Below, piece after piece: positions 1-8,298 of a DNA stretch of 64,000 nt. The stretch covers positions 186,001-250,000 of the forward strand of contig JAOAPY010000013.1 in NCBI GenBank assembly GCA_025463135.1, written 5' to 3'. The position numbers and the translations under genes were made by a program. The first letter of the stretch is position 1, and every line of letters starts with the position of its first letter. Source of the stretch: Acidobacteriota bacterium. GTDB taxonomy: Bacteria > Acidobacteriota > Blastocatellia > Pyrinomonadales > Pyrinomonadaceae. The notes below the pieces were generated by a model, which worked only from the letters and a program-made list of their open reading frames with translations, ran no database searches and was not told the origin of the DNA.

Positions 1-989
1 TCTTCGCGATTTCGAGAGTAGTGATCAGAATTGACTAGCCTAGCATCAACCGAGGGGTAGTCGTGGCAGGGTTCGCTCGAGCCGGAGTACATGACCGCCC
101 AGTAATTCAGTCGTGCCGTGCTCGGCGGATTCTCACAAAACAGTGGTTTCGGAAACTTTCGTGCAAAGAGCCATAAGCCAAAACACGTCGTTCCGAACAC
201 TATTGCGCAAACTAAGCCCAGAAATAGCCGCCTTTTAAGAGTCCCGGCCCAAGAGAATATTTGGTACAGACGTTTCCTGATGTTTGTTTTCAGCCCGATC
301 CAAGTACCAAACGCTGCAAACAAGTAGCCTGGAGAAGTGGCTAAGATGATGTAACCAATTTCCTTAGTTGAAGGTGGATCAGCTTCCCCAGTTATCATCG
401 CAAGTGGTACCAGCAAACTGTAACTAATTAAGTTATAGATTATTACTGCGGCGACCGCGTTGCGATAAGGAAAGGAAGGTTTCGTTCGCGCCAACTTACT
501 AGACACCCATCCGCCTATGATATAGGAGATCAATGCAACTAAGATCAAGACAGCAACGGTTAAGGGATCGTTCGTCAATGTATCGAGCGCCCCTACGAGA
601 TTCTTAGGAACTGAATAGAAGAGTTCCGGGTCAGTTCGTTCTTGAAGAAAGGCGAAAATAAATCCTGCGATCCCCTGAACAAAAACTACTACAACTGTAA
701 TCAAGAATATGTGCGAGTAGTTGAGTTTAGGAAAAGTCAACAATTGTCGCCACGGCCGAAATTCCAACCTACCGCGTTCTTGGCTCCATTTAGAGAATAT
801 GAGATATAAGAAGGCCCAGATGGGGGTGGAAACGAACGTTGCGAAGGTGGTGCCGAAAAGCAGAGCTAGGAGAGCTACGAGCGCAGCATATGCTAGAGTG
901 ATCGCAACAAACGATTTTATCCGGGGAGTATCGAGTATTTCTTTTCTTCGGTTGTTCGCCTTTTTTTTGTTGGCCTTTTTCGCGACCAT
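1..989 (-). CDS. Polytopic membrane protein of unknown function, C-terminus beyond window
   Basis: An uninterrupted minus-strand frame of 329 codons starts at the ATG read from 989 and leaves the window at base 1, so the C-terminus is missing. A GGGAAGG ribosome-binding site lies about 8 nt upstream. The first 25 residues are very basic (Lys/Arg/Asn-rich). About seven hydrophobic segments follow, near residues 27-50, 55-65, 95-117, 143-163, 177-198, 212-230 and 255-275, typical of an integral inner-membrane protein. I do not recognise a family. It lies 45 nt downstream of the Ig-like/propeller gene on the same strand and may be co-transcribed. The local composition looks more AT-rich than the neighbouring genes, which could indicate different ancestry. 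The frame and topology are seen directly; the function is unknown. Confidence 0.75.
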   Translation of the reverse strand, partial: MVAKKANKKKANNRRKEILDTPRIKSFVAITLAYAALVALLALLFGTTFATFVSTPIWAFLYLIFSKWSQERGRLEFRPWRQLLTFPKLNYSHIFLITVVVVFVQGIAGFIFAFLQERTDPELFYSVPKNLVGALDTLTNDPLTVAVLILVALISYIIGGWVSSKLARTKPSFPYRNAVAAVIIYNLISYSLLVPLAMITGEADPPSTKEIGYIILATSPGYLFAAFGTWIGLKTNIRKRLYQIFSWAGTLKRRLFLGLVCAIVFGTTCFGLWLFARKFPKPLFCENPPSTARLNYWAVMYSGSSEPCHDYPSVDARLVNSDHYSRNRE

Positions 990-1034
990 TTGTTTCCCTT
1001 CCCATAGTGAGTTACGCGCGGGAAGCCCATCGGA

Positions 1035-3188
1035 TCATTTTGTTTTCTGTGTACTGCCGGCTGGGACAATGCGGATGACTGCCTTGTTACTGACGCTACC
1101 TCTCACCGTAATGCTTAGCGACACCGTAGCGGCGTTCGTCAACTCATCAGGTAGTTTGACCGTCACCTGTGTCAACCAGTCATAGTTGGGAACCTTCCCA
1201 AAGTATTCCACGGGCAGCGCATAAACATGCTGCGCGGGATCTTCTGCTTGCACGTTGATCGCCGCAGCATTCTCTCCCGCGAGCAAATTCAAATTGTCGA
1301 CAAAGAGCGTCACGCGCGTGCGCTGATCCGCGCTGAAATTTCTCCTGTTAATTATCGGGAAAGGATCGCGTGTCAAATTCACCGAGTCCAATGCAATCAG
1401 GTTAGTCGTCTGTGGCTCGGTCACGAGAGTTGGCGCCACACTCGGATCAGTTACCAGAAAAAGCGAGCGACCAATCGTCACATACCAATGTCCATCGCGA
1501 GCAAAACTCACGCCCAGATCACTCGCGATATTCGCGGGCGATTGATTGGCCCGAGCCAGGTATGTACGTCCGCCATTGAGGAAGGTCAATTCCCCTGCCG
1601 GACCGAGTGCGCCAATGGTGCTTGTCGTACCGAAAAAGCTTAACTGGTTTTCAATGCCATCCGGGGAACGGGTCCAGACCTGTCGTTGACCTCCGGTTCC
1701 CAGGCGCGTAAAAGCAGCCCAACCTTCATTAACTTGATAGTCAGTTCCCGGATTGGGTTCAGTCGATCGCGGCGGCGCTAAGATGATTTCACCAGAGGTC
1801 GCTTTCATCACGATAGAGAAAGTCTGGTTACTACAGCAAGGGTCGCCTTTGCGATAGATCACGTTAATGCCATCGGTCAAAGTATAGGTATTCCACAGAA
1901 CCGAATCGCTGGTTAACTGAGTGGTCGAGCCGGCGCTATAGCGGTAAATATTGAAATTGGTCGGTGACTGACTACTCCAAAAAACTACGTCACCGGCGGC
2001 GGTAACATCGTTCATGAAATTGCCCGCGATAGTGGCTACCTCGGTGTTTGTGCCACTGCGTAGATCGCGCCGGATCAAATGTTGGCCACTGCTCCAGATC
2101 GCAAAGTCGCCTCTGACCTTCAGTGAACTGGAGCTGTTCGGGTTGCCGAGACTTTGCAGTGCGCCATCACGCCATTCGTAGATAAGATCTGTCAGAGAAC
2201 TACCATTTAGGCGCTGGGTCACGAAGATGGCTCCAGGTGATGTCAAGAAGCCATATCGCGAGACTCTGGTCGGATCATTAAGCACCAGGGTATCCTGCCC
2301 GCTGTTGCGATCCCGTATCTTCAAGACGTTGGCGCCGTCCGTGGTCTCAAGAAAAAGTATACGATCGCGTTGCGCATCCAGGATGGACCCGCTGACAGTC
2401 TCAACCTCAGTCAGCTTGTCGCCGGCCTCCACAAATACGGGGCGACTAATCCTCGCCAGTTGGTTCCTGGTGTCAAGGGCATCGAATCTGATCGTGACGT
2501 GGCGGCCATCATAGGCGGCAAGCGAGACGTTCACATCCACGCTTGACTGTCCGCCGGCTATGGTACTGCCATCGATGGTGACAGTGATTGAGGAACAGCC
2601 CGCCGGGTCGTCATCCGTGCACAATGCAGTCAGGTGGAGAGCCGGCCGCGCGACAGTCTCAGCTAAGGGTGCAGTGACAGTCAGCGTCGGACGCTGATCA
2701 TGAATAAAGTTCTGTTGCGCCTGGGCTGAGCCATTCATCACGTCTGTCGCTGTGACAGTCAACACCTTCGCGCCTCTCGTCAAACCCGCTAATGAGACAA
2801 TACCGGTCCACGCCGGGCACCCGTACTCACATGGACCCGACGTAGTAAATACAAGCGCAGTCTCGCGCCCATCAACGTTCGCCTTGACACTCTGGAGTTC
2901 GAAAGTGGAGCTAACAGTGACTGCGACCGTCAGGTCATTTCCAGTCAGGCCATTGTTAACTGGCTGGACGATCGCGATGCTAATGTTGGGGGTCCGAGCC
3001 GGAGAACCGGCACCAGGGTTGGTGACCTTCGGACGGGCATTGCCGGTGAAGTTCGCCAGCGAAAGTAGAAGTACAAGGCAGGCAGGTTTTCTATTCTTCA
3101 GAATCAGAGCAATTGCGCGGCGGCAAAGAAGTGACCATCCTACCAACCCAGTCAAAAACAAACCGGCTTGCGGTCTTGCTGATCCCAT
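1035..3188 (-). CDS. Secreted protein with Ig-like domains and a beta-propeller-like region
   Basis: This 717-residue protein has a hydrophobic export segment around residues 35-50 (LVLLLSLANFTGNA type). Two to three Ig/cadherin-like beta domains follow (about 70-260, with phrases such as SIAIVQPVNNG and VTATDVMNGSAQ). Next comes a long region of repeated beta-strand units resembling a TolB-like propeller (about 265-590) and a C-terminal beta domain. Two Cys pairs in the Ig part suggest disulfides and an extracytoplasmic location. The start is uncertain: the N-terminal 30 residues precede an otherwise normal signal sequence, and no better ATG is present. The gene follows citrate synthase by 27 nt on the same strand, although the functions look unrelated. 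The role is unknown; surface or periplasmic binding is an inference. Confidence 0.7.
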   Translation of the reverse strand: MGSARPQAGLFLTGLVGWSLLCRRAIALILKNRKPACLVLLLSLANFTGNARPKVTNPGAGSPARTPNISIAIVQPVNNGLTGNDLTVAVTVSSTFELQSVKANVDGRETALVFTTSGPCEYGCPAWTGIVSLAGLTRGAKVLTVTATDVMNGSAQAQQNFIHDQRPTLTVTAPLAETVARPALHLTALCTDDDPAGCSSITVTIDGSTIAGGQSSVDVNVSLAAYDGRHVTIRFDALDTRNQLARISRPVFVEAGDKLTEVETVSGSILDAQRDRILFLETTDGANVLKIRDRNSGQDTLVLNDPTRVSRYGFLTSPGAIFVTQRLNGSSLTDLIYEWRDGALQSLGNPNSSSSLKVRGDFAIWSSGQHLIRRDLRSGTNTEVATIAGNFMNDVTAAGDVVFWSSQSPTNFNIYRYSAGSTTQLTSDSVLWNTYTLTDGINVIYRKGDPCCSNQTFSIVMKATSGEIILAPPRSTEPNPGTDYQVNEGWAAFTRLGTGGQRQVWTRSPDGIENQLSFFGTTSTIGALGPAGELTFLNGGRTYLARANQSPANIASDLGVSFARDGHWYVTIGRSLFLVTDPSVAPTLVTEPQTTNLIALDSVNLTRDPFPIINRRNFSADQRTRVTLFVDNLNLLAGENAAAINVQAEDPAQHVYALPVEYFGKVPNYDWLTQVTVKLPDELTNAATVSLSITVRGSVSNKAVIRIVPAGSTQKTK

Positions 3189-3215
3189 TGGTTGCCTTTA
3201 CCCAATTCGGCGCGG

Positions 3216-4358
3216 CTACCGTTCATCGATCGGAACGTACGGAAGGTCGCGCGCGCCGATGTATTCCGCGCGCGGGCGGATCAGTTTGTTATCGGCGTAC
3301 TGTTCGAGGATGTGACCGGTCCAGCCACTGATGCGGCTGACTGCAAAGATTGGCGTGAATAGATCCAGCGGGATGCCCATCGAGTAATAGGCCGAAGCCG
3401 AGAAGAAATCGACGTTTGCGAACAGGCCCTTCTCTTTCATCATGACCTCTTCCACCCGACGAGACATTTCGTACCACTTGGTATCGCCGGCGCGCTCGCC
3501 CATCTCTTTTGAAAACTGTCGCAAGTGCGTCGCGCGTGGATCCTCCGTGCGATAAACGGCGTGACCGAAGCCCATAATCTTTCGCTTCGCAGCAAGGGCC
3601 TGCTTGATAAAAGGTTCCACATTCTCGACTGAGCCGATCTCGATCAGAGTTTTCATCACCGCCGTATTGGCGCCGCCATGCAGCGGTCCGGACAGCGCGG
3701 CAATCGCCCCCGTGACACCGGCATACATACTGGCCAGCGTGCCGGCAATCACCCGCGCCGCGAACGTCGAGGCATTTAACTCGTGATCGGCATGCAGGAT
3801 CAGGCACTTGTCGAACACCACCGCATCGTGTTCAGAAGGCGGCTCGCCGTTGAGCATATAAAGAAAGTTCGTCGCTATGTTTTGTCGCGCATCCGGTTCA
3901 ACCGGTTCCAATCCGCGGCGCAGACGATCACTGGCTGCGACCAGCGCGGGAAATTGTGCGGTTAATCTTGTCGCGGTTTTAAGGGCAGTCTCGCGTGAAA
4001 GATCGCGCGCCGATTTGTCATAGAATTCCAGCGCCGAAACCGCGGTGCGTAAAACATCGATAGGGTCCGCCTCGCGCGGATACCGGCGCAGGTTGTCCAG
4101 TATCTCAGCAGGCAAAGCATACTGCGCGGCCAGCGAGCGTTTGAGCTCAGTCAGCTCCGCCGCAGTTGGCAATCGTTTATGCCAAAGCAGGAAGACAACT
4201 TCTTCAAACGTAGAATAGGTCGCGAGATCGTGAATGCTGTAGCCCTGGTAGATGAGCTCGCCCTTTTCGCCATTCACATCCGAGATTGAGGAGCTCGCCG
4301 CAGCCACACCTCTGAGTCCGGCAGTTGACGGGGCGGCGGCTTCCTTTGCTTTGTCCAT
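3216..4358 (-). CDS. gltA: Citrate synthase family protein
   Basis: Condenses oxaloacetate and acetyl-CoA to citrate (TCA cycle entry) in the cytoplasm. The 380-residue length fits the short Gram-positive/archaeal-type citrate synthase. The sequence has the substrate- and CoA-binding signatures: HADHELNAS with His189/His192, GPLHGGAN with His227, FGHAVY with catalytic His266, NVDFFSA with catalytic Asp317, and SRISGWTGH with Arg342. The first 20 residues are an Ala-rich extension before the usual start of the fold. A 2-methylcitrate synthase role cannot be excluded from sequence, but no prp genes lie nearby. The ATG has only a weak ribosome-binding site. A MITE-like repeat lies upstream. Confidence 0.93.
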   Translation of the reverse strand: MDKAKEAAAPSTAGLRGVAAASSSISDVNGEKGELIYQGYSIHDLATYSTFEEVVFLLWHKRLPTAAELTELKRSLAAQYALPAEILDNLRRYPREADPIDVLRTAVSALEFYDKSARDLSRETALKTATRLTAQFPALVAASDRLRRGLEPVEPDARQNIATNFLYMLNGEPPSEHDAVVFDKCLILHADHELNASTFAARVIAGTLASMYAGVTGAIAALSGPLHGGANTAVMKTLIEIGSVENVEPFIKQALAAKRKIMGFGHAVYRTEDPRATHLRQFSKEMGERAGDTKWYEMSRRVEEVMMKEKGLFANVDFFSASAYYSMGIPLDLFTPIFAVSRISGWTGHILEQYADNKLIRPRAEYIGARDLPYVPIDER

Positions 4359-4453
4359 GCGTCTAAGCGGTCCTTTGGAACGATTTTGTCGAAGATAGCA
4401 GAGTGCCCAATACGAGACAAGTGAAGGACAAGTTTATGGGAATCATCCTGCTT

Positions 4454-4571
4454 CGTTTAGGAATCGGACTTGTGCCCGCGTTGTACATCCGCTCGAAATG
4501 CTAAGGGGTAAGACCCCGGTCCGCTCTCGGTTCTGTAATGATCCCTGCGCACAAGTGCGCTTACTAAACGG
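4454..4571. repeat. MITE-like element, CCGTTTAG family, copy 1
   Basis: The left end begins CGTTTAGGAATCGGACTTGTG and the right end is GCGCACAAGTGCGCTTACTAAACG, so the termini are inverted repeats of about 25 bp. The right end is nearly identical to that of the 96-bp element at 14299-14394, and the interiors differ. It lies in the gap between citrate synthase and the DUF62 gene and has no coding capacity. The left arm carries more mismatches, suggesting an older copy. Confidence 0.75.
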
Positions 4572-4580
4572 ATCAAGCAC

Positions 4581-5411
4581 CTACTTCTTCGCTGATACAC
4601 TGACCTCTTGGCCGACTGCTACTTTCATTAACTGCGCGGCTGAATGATTCTGCGCGGCGATTTCAAGAAAGCCGGCGCTGCCCCAGATAGCGAATAATTT
4701 TGAGCGGTGGTCGCCCTCATCGGAAAAGAATTGCCGGAAGGCGGTTATCGTAGTTCCCTTGAGCTTCAAACGCACTCCACCTTCAATCATCGCGGGCGTC
4801 AATTCCCTTTGGGTCAAGTTCGTCAGGCAATTACCAAAGCGGTCAATGTGAATAATGCGAGCGCGAAGATTTCCCTTCCCTGAACGTTCGGGAGAAAGCA
4901 GCGCCAGGCGGCATGGATCCGTAATTACTGTCCCGAGTTCCGCGGGCTTGACCCCCAATGAAAGCGCACCCGCCACAGGTGCGAAGATGTCACGTCCGTG
5001 GAAAGTACGGCTTACCGGACGGCGAAAGTATTTTTCATTGGTAACGTGAAAGATGCGCGCTTTGGCTTCCCGCTCGAGGATGTAACTGAACAGGCCGTTG
5101 TCAGGCCCCACGAAAAATTGTTTCCCGGCCGCGATCACCAGCGGACGTCTCGCGGAGCCGACGCCTGGGTCTACAACTGCCAGATGAATTGTTTTCGCAG
5201 GAAACGCCTGATAAGCCGCCAGGAGCGTAAATGCGCCGGCTTCAATGTTATGAGGAGGAATGTCATGCGTGATGTCCACGAACTGCGCCCGAGGGTTCTC
5301 GCGAAGCATGACGCCTTTCATCGCGCCGACAAAATAATCAGCCAGCCCGAAATCTGTAAGCAGCGTGATGAGTGTCGTCAGGCGAGGCTTTGTTGGTGAC
5401 ACACTGATCAT
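4581..5411 (-). CDS. SAM hydroxide adenosyltransferase (DUF62 family)
   Basis: Members of this family hydrolyse S-adenosylmethionine to adenosine and methionine using an activated water or hydroxide. Related enzymes are the chlorinase and fluorinase. The 276-residue protein has the family signatures in order: LLTDFGLADYF (Asp20), VDITHDIPPHN (46-54), VVDPGVGS (Asp81), FVGPDNGLFS (101-109) and RTFHGRDIFAP with His138, Arg140 and Asp141. The Asp-Arg-His set marks the hydrolase rather than the halogenases. The C-terminal domain has RFGNCLTNLTQREL. It stands alone between a MITE-like repeat and a small palindrome, so context adds nothing. The family call is firm; its role in this cell is unknown. 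Confidence 0.9.
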   Translation of the reverse strand: MISVSPTKPRLTTLITLLTDFGLADYFVGAMKGVMLRENPRAQFVDITHDIPPHNIEAGAFTLLAAYQAFPAKTIHLAVVDPGVGSARRPLVIAAGKQFFVGPDNGLFSYILEREAKARIFHVTNEKYFRRPVSRTFHGRDIFAPVAGALSLGVKPAELGTVITDPCRLALLSPERSGKGNLRARIIHIDRFGNCLTNLTQRELTPAMIEGGVRLKLKGTTITAFRQFFSDEGDHRSKLFAIWGSAGFLEIAAQNHSAAQLMKVAVGQEVSVSAKK

Positions 5412-5432
5412 AGTCTTTCGTGCTATGCGTGT

Positions 5433-5457
5433 GTTTAGAGTAGTCGCTACTCTAAAC
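5433..5457. repeat. Small palindrome with GTTTAGAGTAG arms
   Basis: Perfect 11-bp arms GTTTAGAGTAG and CTACTCTAAAC surround a 3-nt centre, 22 bp upstream of the DUF62 start codon. The same GTTTAGAGTA outer arm caps the larger element at 44440-44531, so this may be a deletion derivative of that family. Confidence 0.7.
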
Positions 5458-5480
5458 GCCTCTCGACTGCAGAAGAAGAA

Positions 5481-5518
5481 ACGCGGGGACGCGATGTTTT
5501 TTCACCGTGTCCCCGCGT
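5481..5518 (-). terminator. Possible terminator hairpin after the glycine-zipper gene
   Basis: Perfect 10-bp arms ACGCGGGGAC and GTCCCCGCGT are separated by 18 nt. Read on the minus strand, the hairpin follows the end of the 5554-6615 gene and is trailed by a pyrimidine-rich TTTCTTCTTCT run. It also resembles the CGCGGGGA repeats at 45541-45664, so it could be a repeat rather than a dedicated terminator. Confidence 0.45.
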
Positions 5519-5553
5519 CTTTCGTTTCTCCGCGTTTTTCTCGCGCTCGTTCT

Positions 5554-6615
5554 TCACTGGAGGTGAGTATCAGTTGAGGTGCGAATTCTGAGCTGCTGTC
5601 CGTGGGCCAGCCGCAAGTCTTTACCTCGCGAGCTTAAGACTCCGGCCGTCCCGACTGAGCCGCCAACTGCTGCTCCGATTGCCGCACCCTTGCCGCCGCC
5701 CGCGATGGCCCCGATGATGGCGCCGATGCCGGTGGCGGCTCCGACTTTGGAAATGTCGTCCTTAGTCGAATCTTTGCCTCTCACACCACCTTCGCGATCC
5801 ACGTCTCCCACGCCGCTACTGCCCGCGTCGGGGAGCACTTCAACAACTTCGGCGTGAATATTCATGGTCCGATTGTCGGGCAGCCGTAGTTGTTCGAAAG
5901 ACAGCTGCAATTGCGCCGTGCCTTTCAGCTTGCCCGCGCGTTGCACATGCGTAACCCGCCCTTCGATTACGCCGCCCGCATATTCCTTTGGTTCAATCAC
6001 GCGGGCCTGAAAACGATCGCCGCTCTGGCTGATGTCCGTCGATAGCGAGTTCTCTAACTCGATCAGAAAGACCGTGTCGCGCGGTATGGAAAGACTGCCA
6101 CCGTTGTCCGCCGGGCTCGCCGTATCATGTCGGGTATCAGGCGGATTATCACGCGGGTCGTGACTGGTTGTATTGCTGTTCGGAATTGGATCAACCGGTG
6201 TGGTCGAAGACTCCGGGGTTTGATCGACTGGCTGGGAACTCGCTGTGCTGCGCCTTTTGAATCCGGAAGGAAGCGATGAATTGAACGATTGCCGCTCGTA
6301 ACCCGCAGCATAACCGATCTCGAATCCCTGGTGGTAGCCGTCGCGGTAATCTTCAACTGGCCCCCAGGCGTCGACGTAGGCGCGATCCGCCCGCTTGTAA
6401 TCTTCTTTGTTTGCGTAGTCACGAGTAGCGCGCGCTGCCTGGTCGCTATAGCCGGCCTGATAGCCGTCTGAGTATCCGGTCCGGTACCCTCTCTCAAGGG
6501 CGGTTGAGCCCTGGCTTTGCGTGAGCGCTACGCGAGCACTGGTCGGCGCCACGACTGCCCCCGAAACCACAGTTATGGCAAACAGAAATACCAGGAGTAA
6601 CTTCATAATTCTCAT
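5554..6615 (-). CDS. Exported glycine-zipper protein with GY-repeat N-terminus
   Basis: A 353-residue protein of unknown function. I start it at MRIMKLLLVF, where a GGAG-type ribosome-binding site lies about 8 nt upstream; the frame extends 27 codons further without a better start. A signal peptide covers about residues 1-27. Next comes a Tyr/Gly/Asp repeat (GYRTGYSDGYQAGYSD, later GYHQGFEIGYAAGY). A Pro/Thr/Asp-rich low-complexity linker and a beta-rich domain with FLIELENSLSTDIS and GRVTHVQRAGKLKG follow. Near the C-terminus is a glycine zipper (GAIIGAIAGGGKGAAIGAAVGG). Glycine zippers of this kind occur in outer-membrane lipoproteins, so an envelope location is likely. No operon partner is evident. 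Confidence 0.75.
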   Translation of the reverse strand: MRIMKLLLVFLFAITVVSGAVVAPTSARVALTQSQGSTALERGYRTGYSDGYQAGYSDQAARATRDYANKEDYKRADRAYVDAWGPVEDYRDGYHQGFEIGYAAGYERQSFNSSLPSGFKRRSTASSQPVDQTPESSTTPVDPIPNSNTTSHDPRDNPPDTRHDTASPADNGGSLSIPRDTVFLIELENSLSTDISQSGDRFQARVIEPKEYAGGVIEGRVTHVQRAGKLKGTAQLQLSFEQLRLPDNRTMNIHAEVVEVLPDAGSSGVGDVDREGGVRGKDSTKDDISKVGAATGIGAIIGAIAGGGKGAAIGAAVGGSVGTAGVLSSRGKDLRLAHGQQLRIRTSTDTHLQ

Positions 6616-6954
6616 ATTTTTCTCTCCGGAGATATATGCGTTAGCAGCTTTGCCGTCGCGTCCGGGACCCAACCTCGTGCGAGCAGATGCTACCACAATA
6701 ACTTACTCAGACGACAAACTTTGTGTGCTTGACGGGTCCCACTGTCCATCCTAGACTCCAGATGTACTTTGCGGAACCCAGCAATGCCGACATGAACCTG
6801 GGAGGGACGGACATCCCGCCGGTGTTCCAATACGAGCCAGATGCTTGTGCTGCATCCACTCGTTGCCTTTTGGGAGAGTAAGGATCGACCTGCCTCGAAA
6901 TGAACGGCTTGCGTTCGACGCTTTTCAGATGCTCAGATTTGGCGTGTGGTTGGT
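6616..6954. other. Intergenic gap between divergent genes
   Basis: A 339-bp gap between the glycine-zipper gene (minus) and the cysteine desulfurase (plus), which should hold both promoters. An 88-codon minus-strand frame spans most of it, but it overlaps the start of the next gene, has no ribosome-binding site I trust and shows no familiar motif. I see no tRNA or convincing hairpin. Confidence 0.5.
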
Positions 6955-8178
6955 ATGAGCAAAATGAAAACAATACTTTCTGATCGCCGGGTTTATCTGG
7001 ATCATAGTGCTACAACTCCGGTCGACCCGCGCGTCGTCCGGGCCATGCTGCCCTATCTGACCGAGAAATTTGGAAATGCTTCAAGCGTGCATTCCTTTGG
7101 GCAGGAGGCCCGCGGCGCCGTGGACCGGGCGCGCCGAAGCGTAGCCGCCCTGGTGAAAGCGCGGGCTAACGAAATAGTTTTCGTTTCGGGCGGCACCGAG
7201 GCCAACAACCTGGCGCTCCGCGGCCTCTGCGAAGCGGCCGCCCAACACGGAAACCACATCATCACGTCCGAAATCGAGCACCCTTCGGTGCGCGGTGTTT
7301 GCGACTCTCTGGAAAAGCAAGGATGGGAAGTCACTCGCCTGCCCGTTTATGACAACGGAATCATAAAAGTCGCAGACGTGCGTGAAGCCCTGCGATCTGA
7401 CACTGTCCTCATCAGCGTGATGCTCGCGAACAATGAAATCGGAACCATCCAACCGCTTGCCGCAATCGCACAACTGGTGCGAGAGGCGCGCGCGGGCGTT
7501 AACCCAAACCTGTGGTTGCATACGGATGCCGTTCAGGCAGCGGGACGAATTCCCATCGACGTCGAGTCGTTGGGATGCGATTTGCTTTCCTTGTCGGCAC
7601 ACAAGCTCTACTCACCGAAAGGAGTGGGCGCGCTCTTTGTACGGCGAGGCGTACGGTTGATTGGTCAGAATGTCGGCGGGCACCAGGAACGCGAGCGGCG
7701 CGCAGGCACTGAATCCGTTCCCGGCATCGTGGCCTTTGGCGCGGCGGCCGAGATTGCGCGTCTGGAGTTAGATCAGCAGGCTGAATGGGTGCGCGGGTTG
7801 CGCGACAAGTTTGAAGCCGGCGTTATTGCACGCATCGAAGATATTGTATTCAATGGCGATCTAGACGAGCGTCTGCCACATCTTTCCAATATCTCTTTTC
7901 GTTTTATCGAAGGCGAAGGCTTGCTGATCAATCTTGACCTGCAGGGAGTAGCTGTCTCGACTGGTTCCGCATGTTCATCGGGTACGCTGGAACCTTCCCC
8001 GGTAATACGCGCCCTTGGTCGTAACGATGAGTTGGCGCGAGGTTCAATTCGCTTCAGCTTTGGGAAGGACAATACTGACGCGGACGTCGACTATGTTCTG
8101 GAAGTCTTGCAGCGCGCGGTTACCAATCTGCGGCGCCTTTCGCCCCTGACGCGCAGGGCCATCCTTGAAGCGGTTTGA
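6955..8178 (+). CDS. Cysteine desulfurase (NifS/IscS-like), PLP-dependent
   Basis: Removes sulfur from L-cysteine, giving alanine and a protein persulfide for Fe-S cluster or other thio-cofactor assembly. The 407-residue protein shows YLDHSATTPVDPRV near the start, SGGTEANNL, the His-containing SEIEHPSV, the PLP Asp in LHTDAVQAAG, the Schiff-base lysine in SAHKLYSPKG (Lys217) and the persulfide cysteine in GSACSSGTLEPS (Cys340). I use the ATG at 6955 rather than a GTG three codons upstream. No Fe-S scaffold gene is next to it, so the acceptor is unknown. The gene is followed by a GTGGCAC-type repeat and faces the convergent DUF5916 gene. Confidence 0.93.
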   Translation: MSKMKTILSDRRVYLDHSATTPVDPRVVRAMLPYLTEKFGNASSVHSFGQEARGAVDRARRSVAALVKARANEIVFVSGGTEANNLALRGLCEAAAQHGNHIITSEIEHPSVRGVCDSLEKQGWEVTRLPVYDNGIIKVADVREALRSDTVLISVMLANNEIGTIQPLAAIAQLVREARAGVNPNLWLHTDAVQAAGRIPIDVESLGCDLLSLSAHKLYSPKGVGALFVRRGVRLIGQNVGGHQERERRAGTESVPGIVAFGAAAEIARLELDQQAEWVRGLRDKFEAGVIARIEDIVFNGDLDERLPHLSNISFRFIEGEGLLINLDLQGVAVSTGSACSSGTLEPSPVIRALGRNDELARGSIRFSFGKDNTDADVDYVLEVLQRAVTNLRRLSPLTRRAILEAV

Positions 8179-8184
8179 GCGAAC

Positions 8185-8292
8185 GTGGCACGAGCATCCT
8201 GCTCGTGTTGCTTTAGACACCAGGTAGTTTGTCGGTAAACTCCACGGGCGGGACGCCCGTGCCACGATTACGGGCGGGACCGTCCGTGCCAC
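8185..8292. repeat. GTGGCAC...GTGCCAC palindromic cluster, copy 1
   Basis: Three palindromic units lie in tandem between convergent genes: GCACGAGCATCCTGCTCGTG, then CACGGGCGGGACGCCCGTG, then ACGGGCGGGACCGTCCGTG, bounded by GTGGCAC and GTGCCAC. The same boundaries and CCCGTGCC cores recur at 41335-41393. The position at the 3' ends of both genes would let the hairpins act as transcript ends. Confidence 0.75.
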
Positions 8293-8298
8293 ATTTAA

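Noticed and set aside
6707-6973. Minus-strand frame of 88 codons before the cysteine desulfurase
   Set aside because: It overlaps the start of that gene, shows no ribosome-binding site or familiar motif, and could not be supported as coding.
8044-8292. Minus-strand frame of 82 codons at the end of the cysteine desulfurase
   Set aside because: Its first half is the GTGGCAC palindromic cluster and its second half is antisense to a real gene.
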